Assembly (NCBI GenBank): GCA_964468125.1
Contig: CAYXVF010000022.1
Location: forward strand, 1-64,000
Length of the DNA: 64,000 nucleotides
From: CAYXVF01 sp964468125
GTDB taxonomy: Bacteria; Myxococcota; XYA12-FULL-58-9; CAYXVF01
Direction of reading: 5' to 3'
The notes under the pieces are model-generated. The model saw only the letters and a list, made by a program, of their open reading frames with translations. It ran no database searches and was not told where the DNA came from. How positions within the stretch are numbered: position 1 is the stretch's first letter; each line of letters starts with the position of its first letter. Shown here one piece after another: positions 33,597-42,397 of the stretch. The translations under genes were made by a program, and so were the position numbers.

Positions 33597-35411
33597 GTGC
33601 CCAAGAAGATTCACGTCCGAAACATCGCCATCGTCGCGCACGTCGATCACGGGAAGACCACCCTCGTCGATTCGCTCTTCAAGCAAGGCGGCATGTACCG
33701 CGACAACGAGGCAACGGTCGAACGGGTCATGGACTCGAACGATCAGGAGCGAGAGCGCGGCATCACGATCCTTGCGAAGGCGACGTCGGTGCAGTTCGGT
33801 GAGCACACGCTCCAGCTCGTCGACACCCCCGGGCACGCGGACTTCGGCGGTGAAGTCGAGCGCAGCCTCGGAATGGTCGACGGGATTCTCTTGCTGGTCG
33901 ACGCAGCGGAAGGCCCGCTCCCGCAGACCCGCTTCGTCCTGCGAAAATCATTGGCAAAGCGACTGCCGACCATTCTCGCGATCAACAAAATCGATCGCTC
34001 GGACGCTCGGCCCGAAGAAGTGCTCAACGAAGTGTACGACCTGTTCATAGAGCTCGGCGCTGACGACAGCCAGATCGAGTTTCCGGTCCTCTACACCAAC
34101 GGGCGCGCAGGTACGGCGACAACCGACCTCGCGCAAGCGGGGACCGACCTCCGACCACTCGTCGACGCGATCCTCCAGACCGTCCCCCCCCCGGAAGATG
34201 ACGACGCCGAGCCGTTTTGCATGCAGGTCAACAGCATCGGCTACGACGAGTACGTCGGGCGTCTCGCCGTGGGGCGGGTCCTCTCCGGGACGATCAAACC
34301 GAACGACATGGTTCAGGTGGCCGGACCCGACGGAAATTACCGAGCCCGTGCCACGGGCTTGTTCCGCTTCCAAGGGGTCAAACGCCTCCCGATCGAGCGT
34401 GCGGCGAGCAGCGACATCATCGCCATCGCCGGTTTCTCGGAAACCACCATCGGCGACACCTTGAGCAATCCGGAGCAGCCCAAGGTCCTCGAGCGCATCG
34501 AAGTGGAAGAGCCGACGGTTGCCATGGTCTTCCAAGTCAACGACGGTCCCCTCGCAGGTCGGTCCGGCGGCAAGTTTCTGACCAGTCGCCACATCAAGGA
34601 ACGACTCGAGAAGGAGTCCTACGCCAACGTTTCGATCCGCGTGGAACCCGGTGAAACCCCCGAGCAGTTCCGCGTGCTCGGCCGCGGTGAGCTGCAGCTC
34701 GCGGTGTTGATCGAGACCCTGCGCCGGGAGCACTTCGAGCTGTGCGTCCGCACGCCGGAGGTCGTCACCCGCGAGGTCGACGGAAGGAAGCAGGAGCCGC
34801 TCGAACGCCTCGTGATCGACGTCCCGCAGGAGCACATGGGCGCGGTGTCGCAGCTTCTCGGCCCGCGCCGGGGTCAAATGCTCGACCAGAAAATGGAAGG
34901 CGAGCGGGCCCAGCTTCAGTACCTGGTCCCCACCCGCGGCCTCTTCGGGCTGCGCAACATCATGCTGACCGCGACACGCGGAACGGCGATCATGTCGAGC
35001 AGCTTCGAGGATTGGACCGATTGGTCCGGCCCCATCGAGAAGCGCTCCCGCGGCGCGCTGGTTGCGGACCGGTCGGGCACGACCACGCCCTACTCCTTGT
35101 TCAACCTGCAGCCGCGTGGCGAGCTCTTCATTGGCTCGGGGGTGACGGTGTACGAAGGCATGGTCGTGGGCGAACATGCGCGCGACAACGACCTCAACGT
35201 CAACGTGATCCGCGAGAAAAAGCTCACGAACGTTCGTGCGGCAGGCAAAGACGACGCGACGATCCTCGCGCCGCCTCGGGACATGACGCTCGAACGATGC
35301 CTCGAGTGGATCCGTGACGACGAAATGGTCGAGGTGACTCCAGAGGCGATCCGAATTCGCAAGCGCGTGCTCGCCGCCAATCAGCGTCCACTCAAAGCTG
35401 CGAGCGCCTGA
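33597..35411 (+). CDS. typA: Ribosome-associated GTPase TypA/BipA
   Basis: A translational GTPase that binds ribosomes and supports 50S assembly and stress or low-temperature growth. The G domain has IAIVAHVDHGKTTLVDSLF (P-loop), the switch sequence ERGITI, DTPGHADFGGEVER and NKIDR. Domains II, III and V and the TypA-specific C-terminal domain (TRGLFGLRNIMLTATRGTA) follow. 604 residues is standard. The start is a GTG preceded by GAGG. Its 3' end overlaps the convergent cyclotransferase gene by 31 bases. Confidence 0.97.
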   Translation: MPKKIHVRNIAIVAHVDHGKTTLVDSLFKQGGMYRDNEATVERVMDSNDQERERGITILAKATSVQFGEHTLQLVDTPGHADFGGEVERSLGMVDGILLLVDAAEGPLPQTRFVLRKSLAKRLPTILAINKIDRSDARPEEVLNEVYDLFIELGADDSQIEFPVLYTNGRAGTATTDLAQAGTDLRPLVDAILQTVPPPEDDDAEPFCMQVNSIGYDEYVGRLAVGRVLSGTIKPNDMVQVAGPDGNYRARATGLFRFQGVKRLPIERAASSDIIAIAGFSETTIGDTLSNPEQPKVLERIEVEEPTVAMVFQVNDGPLAGRSGGKFLTSRHIKERLEKESYANVSIRVEPGETPEQFRVLGRGELQLAVLIETLRREHFELCVRTPEVVTREVDGRKQEPLERLVIDVPQEHMGAVSQLLGPRRGQMLDQKMEGERAQLQYLVPTRGLFGLRNIMLTATRGTAIMSSSFEDWTDWSGPIEKRSRGALVADRSGTTTPYSLFNLQPRGELFIGSGVTVYEGMVVGEHARDNDLNVNVIREKKLTNVRAAGKDDATILAPPRDMTLERCLEWIRDDEMVEVTPEAIRIRKRVLAANQRPLKAASA

Positions 35412-35890
35412 GGCTCTTTCATACGAGCGAGCAACGCCTCGTGACGACGTCGACGCTCCGGATCAGGGTCATCGAGTCCGGGCAACGCGCTCACGCGTTG
35501 CCGGTAGAGCTCGGGAAAGCGATGGAAGGCCGCTCCGAGCGCGACCAGGTCGCGGTACCAGGCGAACGGCAGAGGTTGCGCGCCCGCGTGCACCGCGAAG
35601 TAGGTGAAGGCCGACCACCCGTCGGCCAAGACGAGCTCGGCGGCGCGATAGCCTGGCCCCTCAAAGGCATCGAGGGCCGGGCGGTCCAGCGGGTCGATCT
35701 CGAAAACCGCGACGAACGCCACCCCACCGCGCGTTGGTCGAATGTTCGCTTTCGCCGAGCCGTCGCTCCCGCGTTTGTCGAAACACAGCTCGTACCCAAA
35801 GGCCGCAGTCGCGTGGAGGAAACGCGCGGATGGGATCCGGTCGCGCAGGCGCACCGGGTGCAGATTTGAACCGTAGGCCGCGTATCTCAT
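35381..35890 (-). CDS. Gamma-glutamylcyclotransferase-like (AIG2/GGCT fold) protein
   Basis: A 169-residue protein of the gamma-glutamylcyclotransferase fold. The N-terminal AAYGSNLHPVRLRDRIP supplies the YGSNL substrate-binding loop, and DAFEGPGYRAAE carries the catalytic Glu (Glu77). Relatives cyclise gamma-glutamyl amines to 5-oxoproline or act in antibiotic tailoring; the substrate here is unknown. It follows a TetR gene directly (start at 35890, TetR stop at 35891) and is likely in the same transcript. The tail overlaps typA on the other strand. Confidence 0.83.
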   Translation of the reverse strand: MRYAAYGSNLHPVRLRDRIPSARFLHATAAFGYELCFDKRGSDGSAKANIRPTRGGVAFVAVFEIDPLDRPALDAFEGPGYRAAELVLADGWSAFTYFAVHAGAQPLPFAWYRDLVALGAAFHRFPELYRQRVSALPGLDDPDPERRRRHEALLARMKEPQALAALSGR

Positions 35891-36496
35891 TCAGTGGCGA
35901 AGATAGGCACGAATGAAAGTGCCTCCTAGATGGTCGACGACGGAGCGCACTTCGTCCGGATTGCTGCCCTGCAGCGGAAGAGCCAACACTTCGATGACCG
36001 CCCAGACCGAGCGCGCCATCGCGTCGACGTCGCCATCGTAATCCATCTCACCCGCCTCGAGCCCGGCGCGCATGATCGAGGCGATTTCCGCGGTGGCCCT
36101 GGCGGTGAACGCCTCTTGCTCTGACTCCACCTCCGGCAGGTCCGCGGTGCTCGGCACGAGCCAATAGCCAGCGATCCCGTGACTGAGCAACGGATGGCGA
36201 ATGAGGGTTTGAACGCCGGCGAAGAGCGTCAAAAATCGCGCGGTCGTGCCAGAAATTTCACGCGACGGGGCGAAGACGATCTCGTCGAAGAGCGCATGGA
36301 GCCGGCTGTGGCACCCGACATAGAGCGCTTCCTTGCTCGGAAAGTGGTAATAGAGCGACGCCTTTTTGACACCCGAGCGCTTGGCGACGTCCGCCATGGA
36401 GACACCATCGTAGCCGTAGCGACCAAACAGGCCGAAGGCAGCGTTGAGGATGTCGCCGACGGTGTCTCCCTGTTCCGATGCAGGACGCCTCGCCAT
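35891..36496 (-). CDS. TetR-family transcriptional regulator
   Basis: A 201-residue repressor-type regulator. The N-terminal helix-turn-helix is clear: ILNAAFGLFGRYGYDGVSMA followed by DVAKRSGVKKASLYYHFPSK. The C-terminal ligand-binding domain is variable, and the inducer is unknown. It is abutted by the cyclotransferase gene downstream, which may be a target, and is divergent from decayed sequence beginning at 36578. The AlkB-type operon further right is another possible target. Confidence 0.9.
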   Translation of the reverse strand: MARRPASEQGDTVGDILNAAFGLFGRYGYDGVSMADVAKRSGVKKASLYYHFPSKEALYVGCHSRLHALFDEIVFAPSREISGTTARFLTLFAGVQTLIRHPLLSHGIAGYWLVPSTADLPEVESEQEAFTARATAEIASIMRAGLEAGEMDYDGDVDAMARSVWAVIEVLALPLQGSNPDEVRSVVDHLGGTFIRAYLRH

Positions 36497-36577
36497 AGCG
36501 GAAGAAAAACATCCGCCTCCCGCCGGAGCAAGTCAGCCTTTGTTGCAGAGTTGTACGTGGCATACTCCCGGTGACCC

Positions 36578-36902
36578 ATGTCGCAATCGAGCACGCAATA
36601 CCAGGCTACGATGCACCAGGCGCAGCCTCGCTGGGTCCGTTTCGCCCTCGCGATGGGAGCGCTGTGCTACGCGACGGTCGCTCTGAACGCGCTGGCCGTC
36701 GGTGACTGGAGTTTCCATGCTCTTCCGCGAGCAGCTCACGCCGATCTACGACCCTTATTGGCACGGAGTACTGATCTCTTTTCTATCGATTGTCGTGATG
36801 GCCCTCGTCAGCAAACGCTCACTCGACGAATATGAATCGGTCTTGCTCGAGTCGCACGGACCGATCATCACCGACGAGTTTCACACCGGCGCTCCCGTCG
36901 CC
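36578..36902 (+). pseudogene. Frameshifted small two-helix membrane protein (or two overlapping small ORFs)
   Basis: One frame from the ATG at 36578 encodes WVRFALAMGALCYATVALNA, a membrane helix, then becomes polar and stops at 36835. A second frame from an ATG at 36717 encodes YWHGVLISFLSIVVMALVSK, a second helix, and continues past 36900. Read together they would make one ordinary two-helix protein, so a frameshift near 36710 is likely. Two overlapping small genes remain possible because GGAG precedes the inner ATG. No family recognised. Confidence 0.4.
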
Positions 36903-37267
36903 CGTCGCCTCGACGGCAGGCGGATCGTCGAGGCGGCCATTCGGGGCGGAGGCGCGTCGCCCACGCGTCCGATGGCGCGACCGCCCTCGCAGTATTCGAG
37001 AATGATGGGCCCTTCGACCTTCTCCTGACCGACGTCGTGATGCCAGGAATGAGCGGTCCCGAGCTCGCCAAGCGGATCCGCGAACGCGCGCCGCACCTGC
37101 CGGTCCTCTTCGTGAGTGGCTACTTCGACCCTGCGGCGGAAGTGGAAGGCTCGGTGTCCATCACCGACGACAACCTACTGCGGAAGCCCTTCACCGTCTC
37201 CGAGTTGCTCGCGCAGGTGAGGGCGGTGATAAGGAACGCCCCACCGCCGCACAAAGTCGCTCATTGA
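36903..37267 (+). pseudogene. Response-regulator receiver domain remnant (5' part lost)
   Basis: The frame ending at 37267 encodes the second half of a receiver domain: VAHASDGATALAVFENDG, then FDLLLTDVVMPGMSG with the phospho-acceptor Asp, APHLPVLFVSGYFD, and a conserved Lys in NLLRKPFTVSELL. The first beta strand and acidic pocket are missing; upstream, RRIVEAAIRGGG in another frame looks like part of the missing first half, implying a further frameshift. The domain ending resembles C-terminal receivers of hybrid histidine kinases. It overlaps the convergent reductase gene by 7 bases. Confidence 0.6.
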
Positions 37268-38307
37268 CCGGAGCTTCCGTCGAGGAACTTGTCGTAATAG
37301 GTGCGTGTAACGCCAGCCGCGCCGAGGATCTCGAGCGCGGCGTCGACCATTGGTGGCGGCCCGCACAGATAGGCGTCGTGCTCCTCGAGACGCGGAACCC
37401 TGCGCAGCTGCTCGGTGACCATGCCTCTGCGCCCCTGCCATTCGGCGCTGGGCTCGGCGGAGAGCACCGGCCAAACGTCGAGCCGCGCGGGGAAGCGTTT
37501 TTGAAGCGCACGAAGCTCGTCCATGCCGTAGAGGTCTTTCTCCGTGCGCGCGCCGACGAGCGCCGCAACCTCCCGAGCCACCGCGGCCTGCTGGAGCTCC
37601 TGACACAAAGCGAGGATGGGACCGAGCCCCGTACCGCCCGCGACAGCTACGATCGGTGCGCCCGAGGAGCGCAAATGAAAGCTGCCGCGCGGGCCCTCGA
37701 AACCGAGCTGAGTCCCAACCATCGCCTCCTGGTCGAGCCACCCGGAAAACGCTCCGCCGGGCAGGACTCGAATGTCGAGCTGCGCGTGGCGCTCCGTCGG
37801 ACGCCTGGAGGGAGCGCAGCTAAACGAATAAGAGCGCGTGGCAACGCCTGGGGCCGTGAGCTCCGCGTACTGTCCGGCGAGATAGGAGAACGGCGCGTCG
37901 ACTTCGAGGGTCAGCCGAATGATGTCGTGGGTGAGACGCTCCATCGCCGATACGGTCGCCTTGGCACTGACGACCGGCGGGAGCGAGCTCTCGACGCGCA
38001 AGCCCGTCACTTCGAGGGTCAGGTCCGATTCGGGTGAGCTCTGACACGCGAGGATGAATCCGCGGTCGATCTCTTCCGCGCTCAGGAGATAGCTGCTGTC
38101 CGAATGCTCCTTGACTCGGCCCGACAGCAAGCGGCAGCGGCACGTGCCGCAGCCCCCCACGCGACAGCTATGGGGAAAATCGAGCCCTCGGTCGAGAGCC
38201 GCATCGAGAATCCGCTGTTTCTGGCTCACCGGAAACGATAGCGCGTGGGATTGAATCGTGGCGACGTAGCTCGCAGCTGGGCGGCGCCCGAAGAGCTTGC
38301 TCAGCAC
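37261..38307 (-). CDS. [2Fe-2S]/FAD/NAD(P)H reductase component of an oxygenase
   Basis: An electron-transfer protein like XylA or phenol-hydroxylase reductase. An N-terminal plant-type ferredoxin domain has Cys48, Cys53, Cys56 (CRVGGCGTC) and Cys88; the FAD domain has TRSYSFSCAPS (RxYS motif) and the NAD(P) domain GGTGLGPILAL and YLCGPPPMVDAAL. 348 residues fits the family. It overlaps the upstream AlkB-type gene by 7 bases, so it very likely supplies electrons from NAD(P)H to that monooxygenase in place of rubredoxin and rubredoxin reductase. Confidence 0.92.
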   Translation of the reverse strand: MLSKLFGRRPAASYVATIQSHALSFPVSQKQRILDAALDRGLDFPHSCRVGGCGTCRCRLLSGRVKEHSDSSYLLSAEEIDRGFILACQSSPESDLTLEVTGLRVESSLPPVVSAKATVSAMERLTHDIIRLTLEVDAPFSYLAGQYAELTAPGVATRSYSFSCAPSRRPTERHAQLDIRVLPGGAFSGWLDQEAMVGTQLGFEGPRGSFHLRSSGAPIVAVAGGTGLGPILALCQELQQAAVAREVAALVGARTEKDLYGMDELRALQKRFPARLDVWPVLSAEPSAEWQGRRGMVTEQLRRVPRLEEHDAYLCGPPPMVDAALEILGAAGVTRTYYDKFLDGSSGQ

Positions 38308-39473
38308 GAGACCTCCAGCATCTCACTCCCGGCGAGCGCGCGCATACCACTCAGTCGATTCGCCTCTTCGATGTGCGGTCGCTCCGCTTCTCCCGCGTAG
38401 ACGCGATCCCATTCTAGAACCCGCGGAACCATCAGCGCGTTGAAGAGCGGTGGAACGAGCGCGATCATCATCATCGTCAAATAGCCAACGGGCAGGCTCG
38501 GAGCGTCCGGGTAGGCCCGAAGCTCGTAGAATGGTTTTTGCCCCATGGCGTGGTGATGCGAGTGGCGCGGGAGATTAAACGTCAGCCAGGTGCTCATACG
38601 CCGATTGCAGTTCCAGGAATGCCACGGTTGCACGGCCTGCTCCGGGTCGCGAACCAGACCGTAGTGCTCGATGAAATTCACGAGCTCGAGATAGGCCTTG
38701 CCGTAGGCGGCTGTGGCGAGAAACAGGAGAGCGCCGGTCGTGCCGGCAGCCCAGGCGAAGAACGCAACGTAGCTCAGGAACATGAGATTTCCGCGGTGCA
38801 TTCGGTTGCGCCAGCTCCAGGGGGAGCTCCCTCGCTTGGCCAAGCGGTCCCGTTCGATCTTCCACGCGCCGAGATAGCTCATGACGGTGGATCGCAGCAC
38901 GAAGTGGTAGGCATTCTCGCCTCGGCGCGCGGTGGCGGGGTCCTTGCGGGTACCGACGTTGCGATGATGACCGTACACGTGCTCGATCGCAAAGGACGCA
39001 TCGCCGGTGAGCGCGAGCAACCAGCGCCCAACCACTTGCGCCGGCTTCGACCAGGTCCGGTGGGTGAGCTCGTGTGCGACGACGGTGGCGAGCGCATAGT
39101 CGAGCCCGAGCGTCGCGACGCCGCCGAGGACGTGATACCACTGATTGGCCTCACGGGCCGCGAGCGCATCGTAACCGGTCAGCCGCTCGAAGGCTCCGCC
39201 GAGACCGAAGAGATCCTCGGGAGCGAGCATCCAGGCGAAGGCGACCGTCACGGCGAGCATCAGCGGGAGCGTCGCGTAGAGCATCCCGTCCAAGACCCAC
39301 GGACGGCGAAAGGCGGACTCGTCGAGCTCATCGCCCGCGATCAGGTCGAGGCCGATCGCCACGATCACGAGCTCTAGAAATCCGAGCCACGCCCAGGCTC
39401 CGCCCAGAAAGAAGCCGATCGAAGTGAGAAAGACGAGCGTCAGACCGAGTGCGTAACGTGCGTAGGCCCCCAT
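38301..39473 (-). CDS. AlkB/XylM-type membrane di-iron monooxygenase
   Basis: An integral-membrane non-haem di-iron hydroxylase of the alkane/xylene monooxygenase family. The His boxes are all present: HELTHRTW (residues 134-141), EHVYGHHRN (164-172), NFIEHYGL (266-273) and LPRHSHHH (301-308). Around six membrane helices surround them. 390 residues is typical. The substrate (alkane, fatty acid, terpene or aromatic methyl group) cannot be told from sequence. It is followed by its reductase in an overlapping operon. Confidence 0.9.
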   Translation of the reverse strand: MGAYARYALGLTLVFLTSIGFFLGGAWAWLGFLELVIVAIGLDLIAGDELDESAFRRPWVLDGMLYATLPLMLAVTVAFAWMLAPEDLFGLGGAFERLTGYDALAAREANQWYHVLGGVATLGLDYALATVVAHELTHRTWSKPAQVVGRWLLALTGDASFAIEHVYGHHRNVGTRKDPATARRGENAYHFVLRSTVMSYLGAWKIERDRLAKRGSSPWSWRNRMHRGNLMFLSYVAFFAWAAGTTGALLFLATAAYGKAYLELVNFIEHYGLVRDPEQAVQPWHSWNCNRRMSTWLTFNLPRHSHHHAMGQKPFYELRAYPDAPSLPVGYLTMMMIALVPPLFNALMVPRVLEWDRVYAGEAERPHIEEANRLSGMRALAGSEMLEVSC

Positions 39474-39544
39474 CGTCCGAATCTACCGATCGGTCGATTG
39501 TATGCGCAAGTGAAAACCTCGCCGGAGCGGACGTGTGCGCTGGG

Positions 39545-40996
39545 CTACTCCTCGCCCTGGGCCAAGGTGTAGGCGAGCTCGCCGTCGAAGGCGTGAAGCT
39601 TTTCGATGCTGACCCAGCGGTGTTTGCGCGAGATCTTCAGGAGGACCGCGTAGATCTCATCATCCGAGATGTCCTGGCCCTGCTCCCGCCCGAGGAAGCG
39701 ACAGCGCCAATGGTCCGTATTGTCCGTCAGCGCCCCCATGGGCGGGTAGACCCGCTGGCCACGGTTGGAGATCATCTTGAGCTTGAGCGCGGTGCTGGTG
39801 GAGAGCACCTCGAGGCTCCGGCCGAGCTCTTCTGGAGTCGTCGCTTCTTCAATGAAGACGTCCATTCCGAGCGTCACGCGGTTTTCGACCCGGACCGAAT
39901 CCGGTCGCGAATCGACCTTTGGCAACTCGATGGCCTTATACTCCCGCGGCTCCCAGTCGGTCGGGCCCTTGCCGATGTGATCGATCACGAGATCGGTGAA
40001 CTCCAGGGTGCCTTTCGCCTCCGAGAACTTCGCGAGGTCCGCGGTGAAGAGCTGCCGCTCCAGCGTATAGAAGATGGAGCCTTCCAGGCGATTGGCGGCG
40101 TCGAACTCGCCGATGTGACGCAACATCATGACCGCCGAGAGCGCCAGCGCGGTGGGGTTCGCCTTGTCCTGTCCCGCGATGTCCGGAGCAGAGCCGTGCA
40201 CCGCCTCGAACATCGAGACGTCGTTGCCAATGTTCGACGAGGCGGCAATGCCGAGTCCCCCCACCAAGCCGGAGGTGAGATCGCTCAAGATGTCGCCGTT
40301 CATGTTCGTCGTCACCAGAACCTCAAAGGACTCCGGCGCACGCACGAGCTGATAGGCACAGTTGTCGACGATGATGTGCTCGGCTTCAATGTCTGGATAA
40401 TCCTTCGCCACGCGCTCGAAGGTGCGCTTCATCATGCCTTCAGTGAGCTTGAGGATGTTGGCCTTGGTGGCGCAATGAACCCTCTTTCGTCCCTGGGAGC
40501 GGGCGAGCTCGAAGGCGAATCGGCAGATCTTCTCGCTGCCTTTGTCTGTCACGAGCTTGAGGGCCTGACTCACACCAGGGCTCGCCATGTACTCGATGCC
40601 GGCGTAGAGGTCCTCGACGTTTTCGCGCACCACGACCATGTCGATCTTGCGACCATGAAACGGAGTGACAATCCCTGGCAGCTCGCGCACGGGCCGCACG
40701 TTGGCGTACATCTCGAACATCTTGCGCAGGGTGACATTGGCGCTCTTGCCGCCATGCCCCACGGGAGTGGCGAGCGGTCCCTTGAGGACCACTCCGGTGC
40801 GCTTCACGGAGGCGATGGTCTCCGCGGGCACGCCCGTAGCAAGACCGCGCTCGAAGACCTTCTTGCCGGCCTCCTGAATGTCCCACTCGACCTCGGCGCC
40901 CGCCGCCTCCACCATGCGCTGCGTGGCCGCGCACACTTCGGAGCCAATGCCATCACCGGGGATGACGGTGATCTGTCTCTTCGGAGCGTCGCTCAT
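39545..40996 (-). CDS. icd: Isocitrate dehydrogenase, Thermus/Rickettsia-type
   Basis: Oxidatively decarboxylates isocitrate in the TCA cycle. The beta-decarboxylating dehydrogenase signatures are clear: ITVIPGDGIGSEV, VVVRENVEDLYAGIEY, MNGDILSDLTSGLVGGLG and EAVHGSAPDIAGQDKANPTA. At 483 residues it is longer than E. coli Icd because of a C-terminal ~140-residue extension, as in Thermus and alphaproteobacterial relatives. The frame is open upstream, but the ATG at 40996 gives the family start. A small lipoprotein gene ends 8 bases upstream. Cofactor preference (NADP or NAD) was not settled by eye. Confidence 0.92.
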   Translation of the reverse strand: MSDAPKRQITVIPGDGIGSEVCAATQRMVEAAGAEVEWDIQEAGKKVFERGLATGVPAETIASVKRTGVVLKGPLATPVGHGGKSANVTLRKMFEMYANVRPVRELPGIVTPFHGRKIDMVVVRENVEDLYAGIEYMASPGVSQALKLVTDKGSEKICRFAFELARSQGRKRVHCATKANILKLTEGMMKRTFERVAKDYPDIEAEHIIVDNCAYQLVRAPESFEVLVTTNMNGDILSDLTSGLVGGLGIAASSNIGNDVSMFEAVHGSAPDIAGQDKANPTALALSAVMMLRHIGEFDAANRLEGSIFYTLERQLFTADLAKFSEAKGTLEFTDLVIDHIGKGPTDWEPREYKAIELPKVDSRPDSVRVENRVTLGMDVFIEEATTPEELGRSLEVLSTSTALKLKMISNRGQRVYPPMGALTDNTDHWRCRFLGREQGQDISDDEIYAVLLKISRKHRWVSIEKLHAFDGELAYTLAQGEE

Positions 40997-41004
40997 GTGG
41001 TTCC

Positions 41005-41310
41005 TTAGTCTTTCTTGGCGTCGAGCACCGGCTGAAGTGCCGCGCATTTCCAGTCGGGGACCGCTTCATGGGCAATGGCCATGAACGCGGCGGTGCGCTT
41101 TCCGTCTTCCGCAGCGAGCGCCGCCTTGGACGCATCGAGCGCCGGTCCTGTCGCGAAGTGGCTGATCTGGTTCTCGAAGCTCTCGAGGCGCTTGGCAGGA
41201 GAGATCCGTGGCTCGGCGAGGATGTCCTTGGCGAGCTGGCAAACCGAGTCGAAGCTACGGCGCGTGCAGCCCGGCACGAATGCGAGAACAAAGATCAGCA
41301 AGAGTCTCAC
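41005..41310 (-). CDS. Small predicted lipoprotein
   Basis: A 101-residue protein with a lipoprotein signal (LLLIFVLAFVPGC) and a short helical mature part with two further Cys (SVCQLAKDIL and WKCAALQPVL) that could pair. No family recognised. The start is a GTG at 41310 preceded by AAGG; the open frame extends to 41448 without a better start. It ends 8 bases before icd on the same strand, so it is probably co-transcribed with it, though no functional link is obvious. Confidence 0.65.
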   Translation of the reverse strand: MRLLLIFVLAFVPGCTRRSFDSVCQLAKDILAEPRISPAKRLESFENQISHFATGPALDASKAALAAEDGKRTAAFMAIAHEAVPDWKCAALQPVLDAKKD

Positions 41311-41377
41311 GCGAGACCTTTTATGCCGAGAGTCGAGGAACGCCAAGGGTGGGGCGACGCTTTGCGCCGCAGCGCAG

Positions 41378-42277
41378 TCAATTCGCGGCGAGGTTGTCGG
41401 TCTGGGCCAACAGGAACAAGACACGGAGAACCGCCATGCGGCGGTCATCGTCCACTCCCAGCTCGTTTAGCAGCTCGGTCCCTTTAGGCCCCGTGCTCAA
41501 GTGGACGATCACGCGCTGCTCCATCGGCCCGAGCCCCAATGCGCCGAGCGCCGAGGGCTCTCGCACCCGGAGACGGCGTTCGAGCCGCCCCTTCACGCGG
41601 TCGTGCAGCTCCTGGTCGCTCATGGCGCGAGCCGCGGTGACCAGAAGGCCCGTAACGTCGATGCCGAGCGGAACCCGATCGTGCTCGTGAAGCTCGTCAG
41701 GAATCCACTCGTAGGCACCATCCGTCCAGCGACAGAGGTCCACCAAGCGCGCGACCTGCTGATCTCGCAGGGCGTTTGCGAGCTCGTTCGGGTCGAGCAG
41801 GCCGAGACGGAGCAGCGTGGACATCAGACGATTCTGGTCGACGTGCATCGACTCGAGCGCCACGCGCAGCTCGTGCTGATCGAGAAGCCCCTGCCCGAGA
41901 AGGTACTGTCCGAAGCGCTCCTTCGGCTGGTTTGAGGAAACAAACACCGGTCTGCCCTCTTCGAGGTAAATGATCTTGCGTTCCTGATCGCGGGTGAGCT
42001 CGAGACGGCCCGTAGCGCCCTGGCGGTGGAGGCGAAACAGGAGCAGCGCAAAGCCCATCTTCCGGAGCGAACCCGAGCCGCGCATGCTCATGCGCTCAAA
42101 CAACGACGCAAACTCCTCGAGCTTCTGAAGCTCGAGAAAAGGCTCGTCTTCGCGCGCAACCTGGGCCTCGACGGTGATGGCCCCAGCCCGGAGCAGGTCG
42201 CGGATGGCGTCAAAGCCGAGTGGCCCCATCACGCCGCGCTTCGGATCTTTCAAGTGATAGCTGGTACTCGATGGCAT
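41378..42277 (-). CDS. GYF-like plus DUF4388 (PATAN-type) protein
   Basis: A ~299-residue cytoplasmic protein. The N-terminal ~50 residues (YHLKDPKRGVMGPLGFDAIR) look like a GYF_2 domain; residues about 75-290 resemble DUF4388: GATGRLELTRDQERKIIYLE, RPVFVSSNQPKERFGQYLLG and LGLLDPNELANALRDQQVAR. Such proteins occur in myxobacterial signalling and motility, often with response regulators. The ATG at 42277 was chosen over the open frame start at 42307. Divergent from the quinone-oxidoreductase gene. Confidence 0.7.
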   Translation of the reverse strand: MPSSTSYHLKDPKRGVMGPLGFDAIRDLLRAGAITVEAQVAREDEPFLELQKLEEFASLFERMSMRGSGSLRKMGFALLLFRLHRQGATGRLELTRDQERKIIYLEEGRPVFVSSNQPKERFGQYLLGQGLLDQHELRVALESMHVDQNRLMSTLLRLGLLDPNELANALRDQQVARLVDLCRWTDGAYEWIPDELHEHDRVPLGIDVTGLLVTAARAMSDQELHDRVKGRLERRLRVREPSALGALGLGPMEQRVIVHLSTGPKGTELLNELGVDDDRRMAVLRVLFLLAQTDNLAAN

Positions 42278-42397
42278 CGCGATTACCCTATTCGTTTGGT
42301 GGTGCACTTTGATCCGTAGCCGAGTTTGTCGCTAACGAATGTTAAACCTGTCACATTCGAGGAACTTTTTGCCACCTACACTTCAGGAGATCGGCCC

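Noticed and set aside
33948..35177. 409-codon minus-strand frame opposite typA
   Set aside because: typA is a certain gene here; the opposite frame shows no domain.
39449..41008. 519-codon plus-strand frame opposite icd
   Set aside because: Antisense of isocitrate dehydrogenase, which has complete family motifs.
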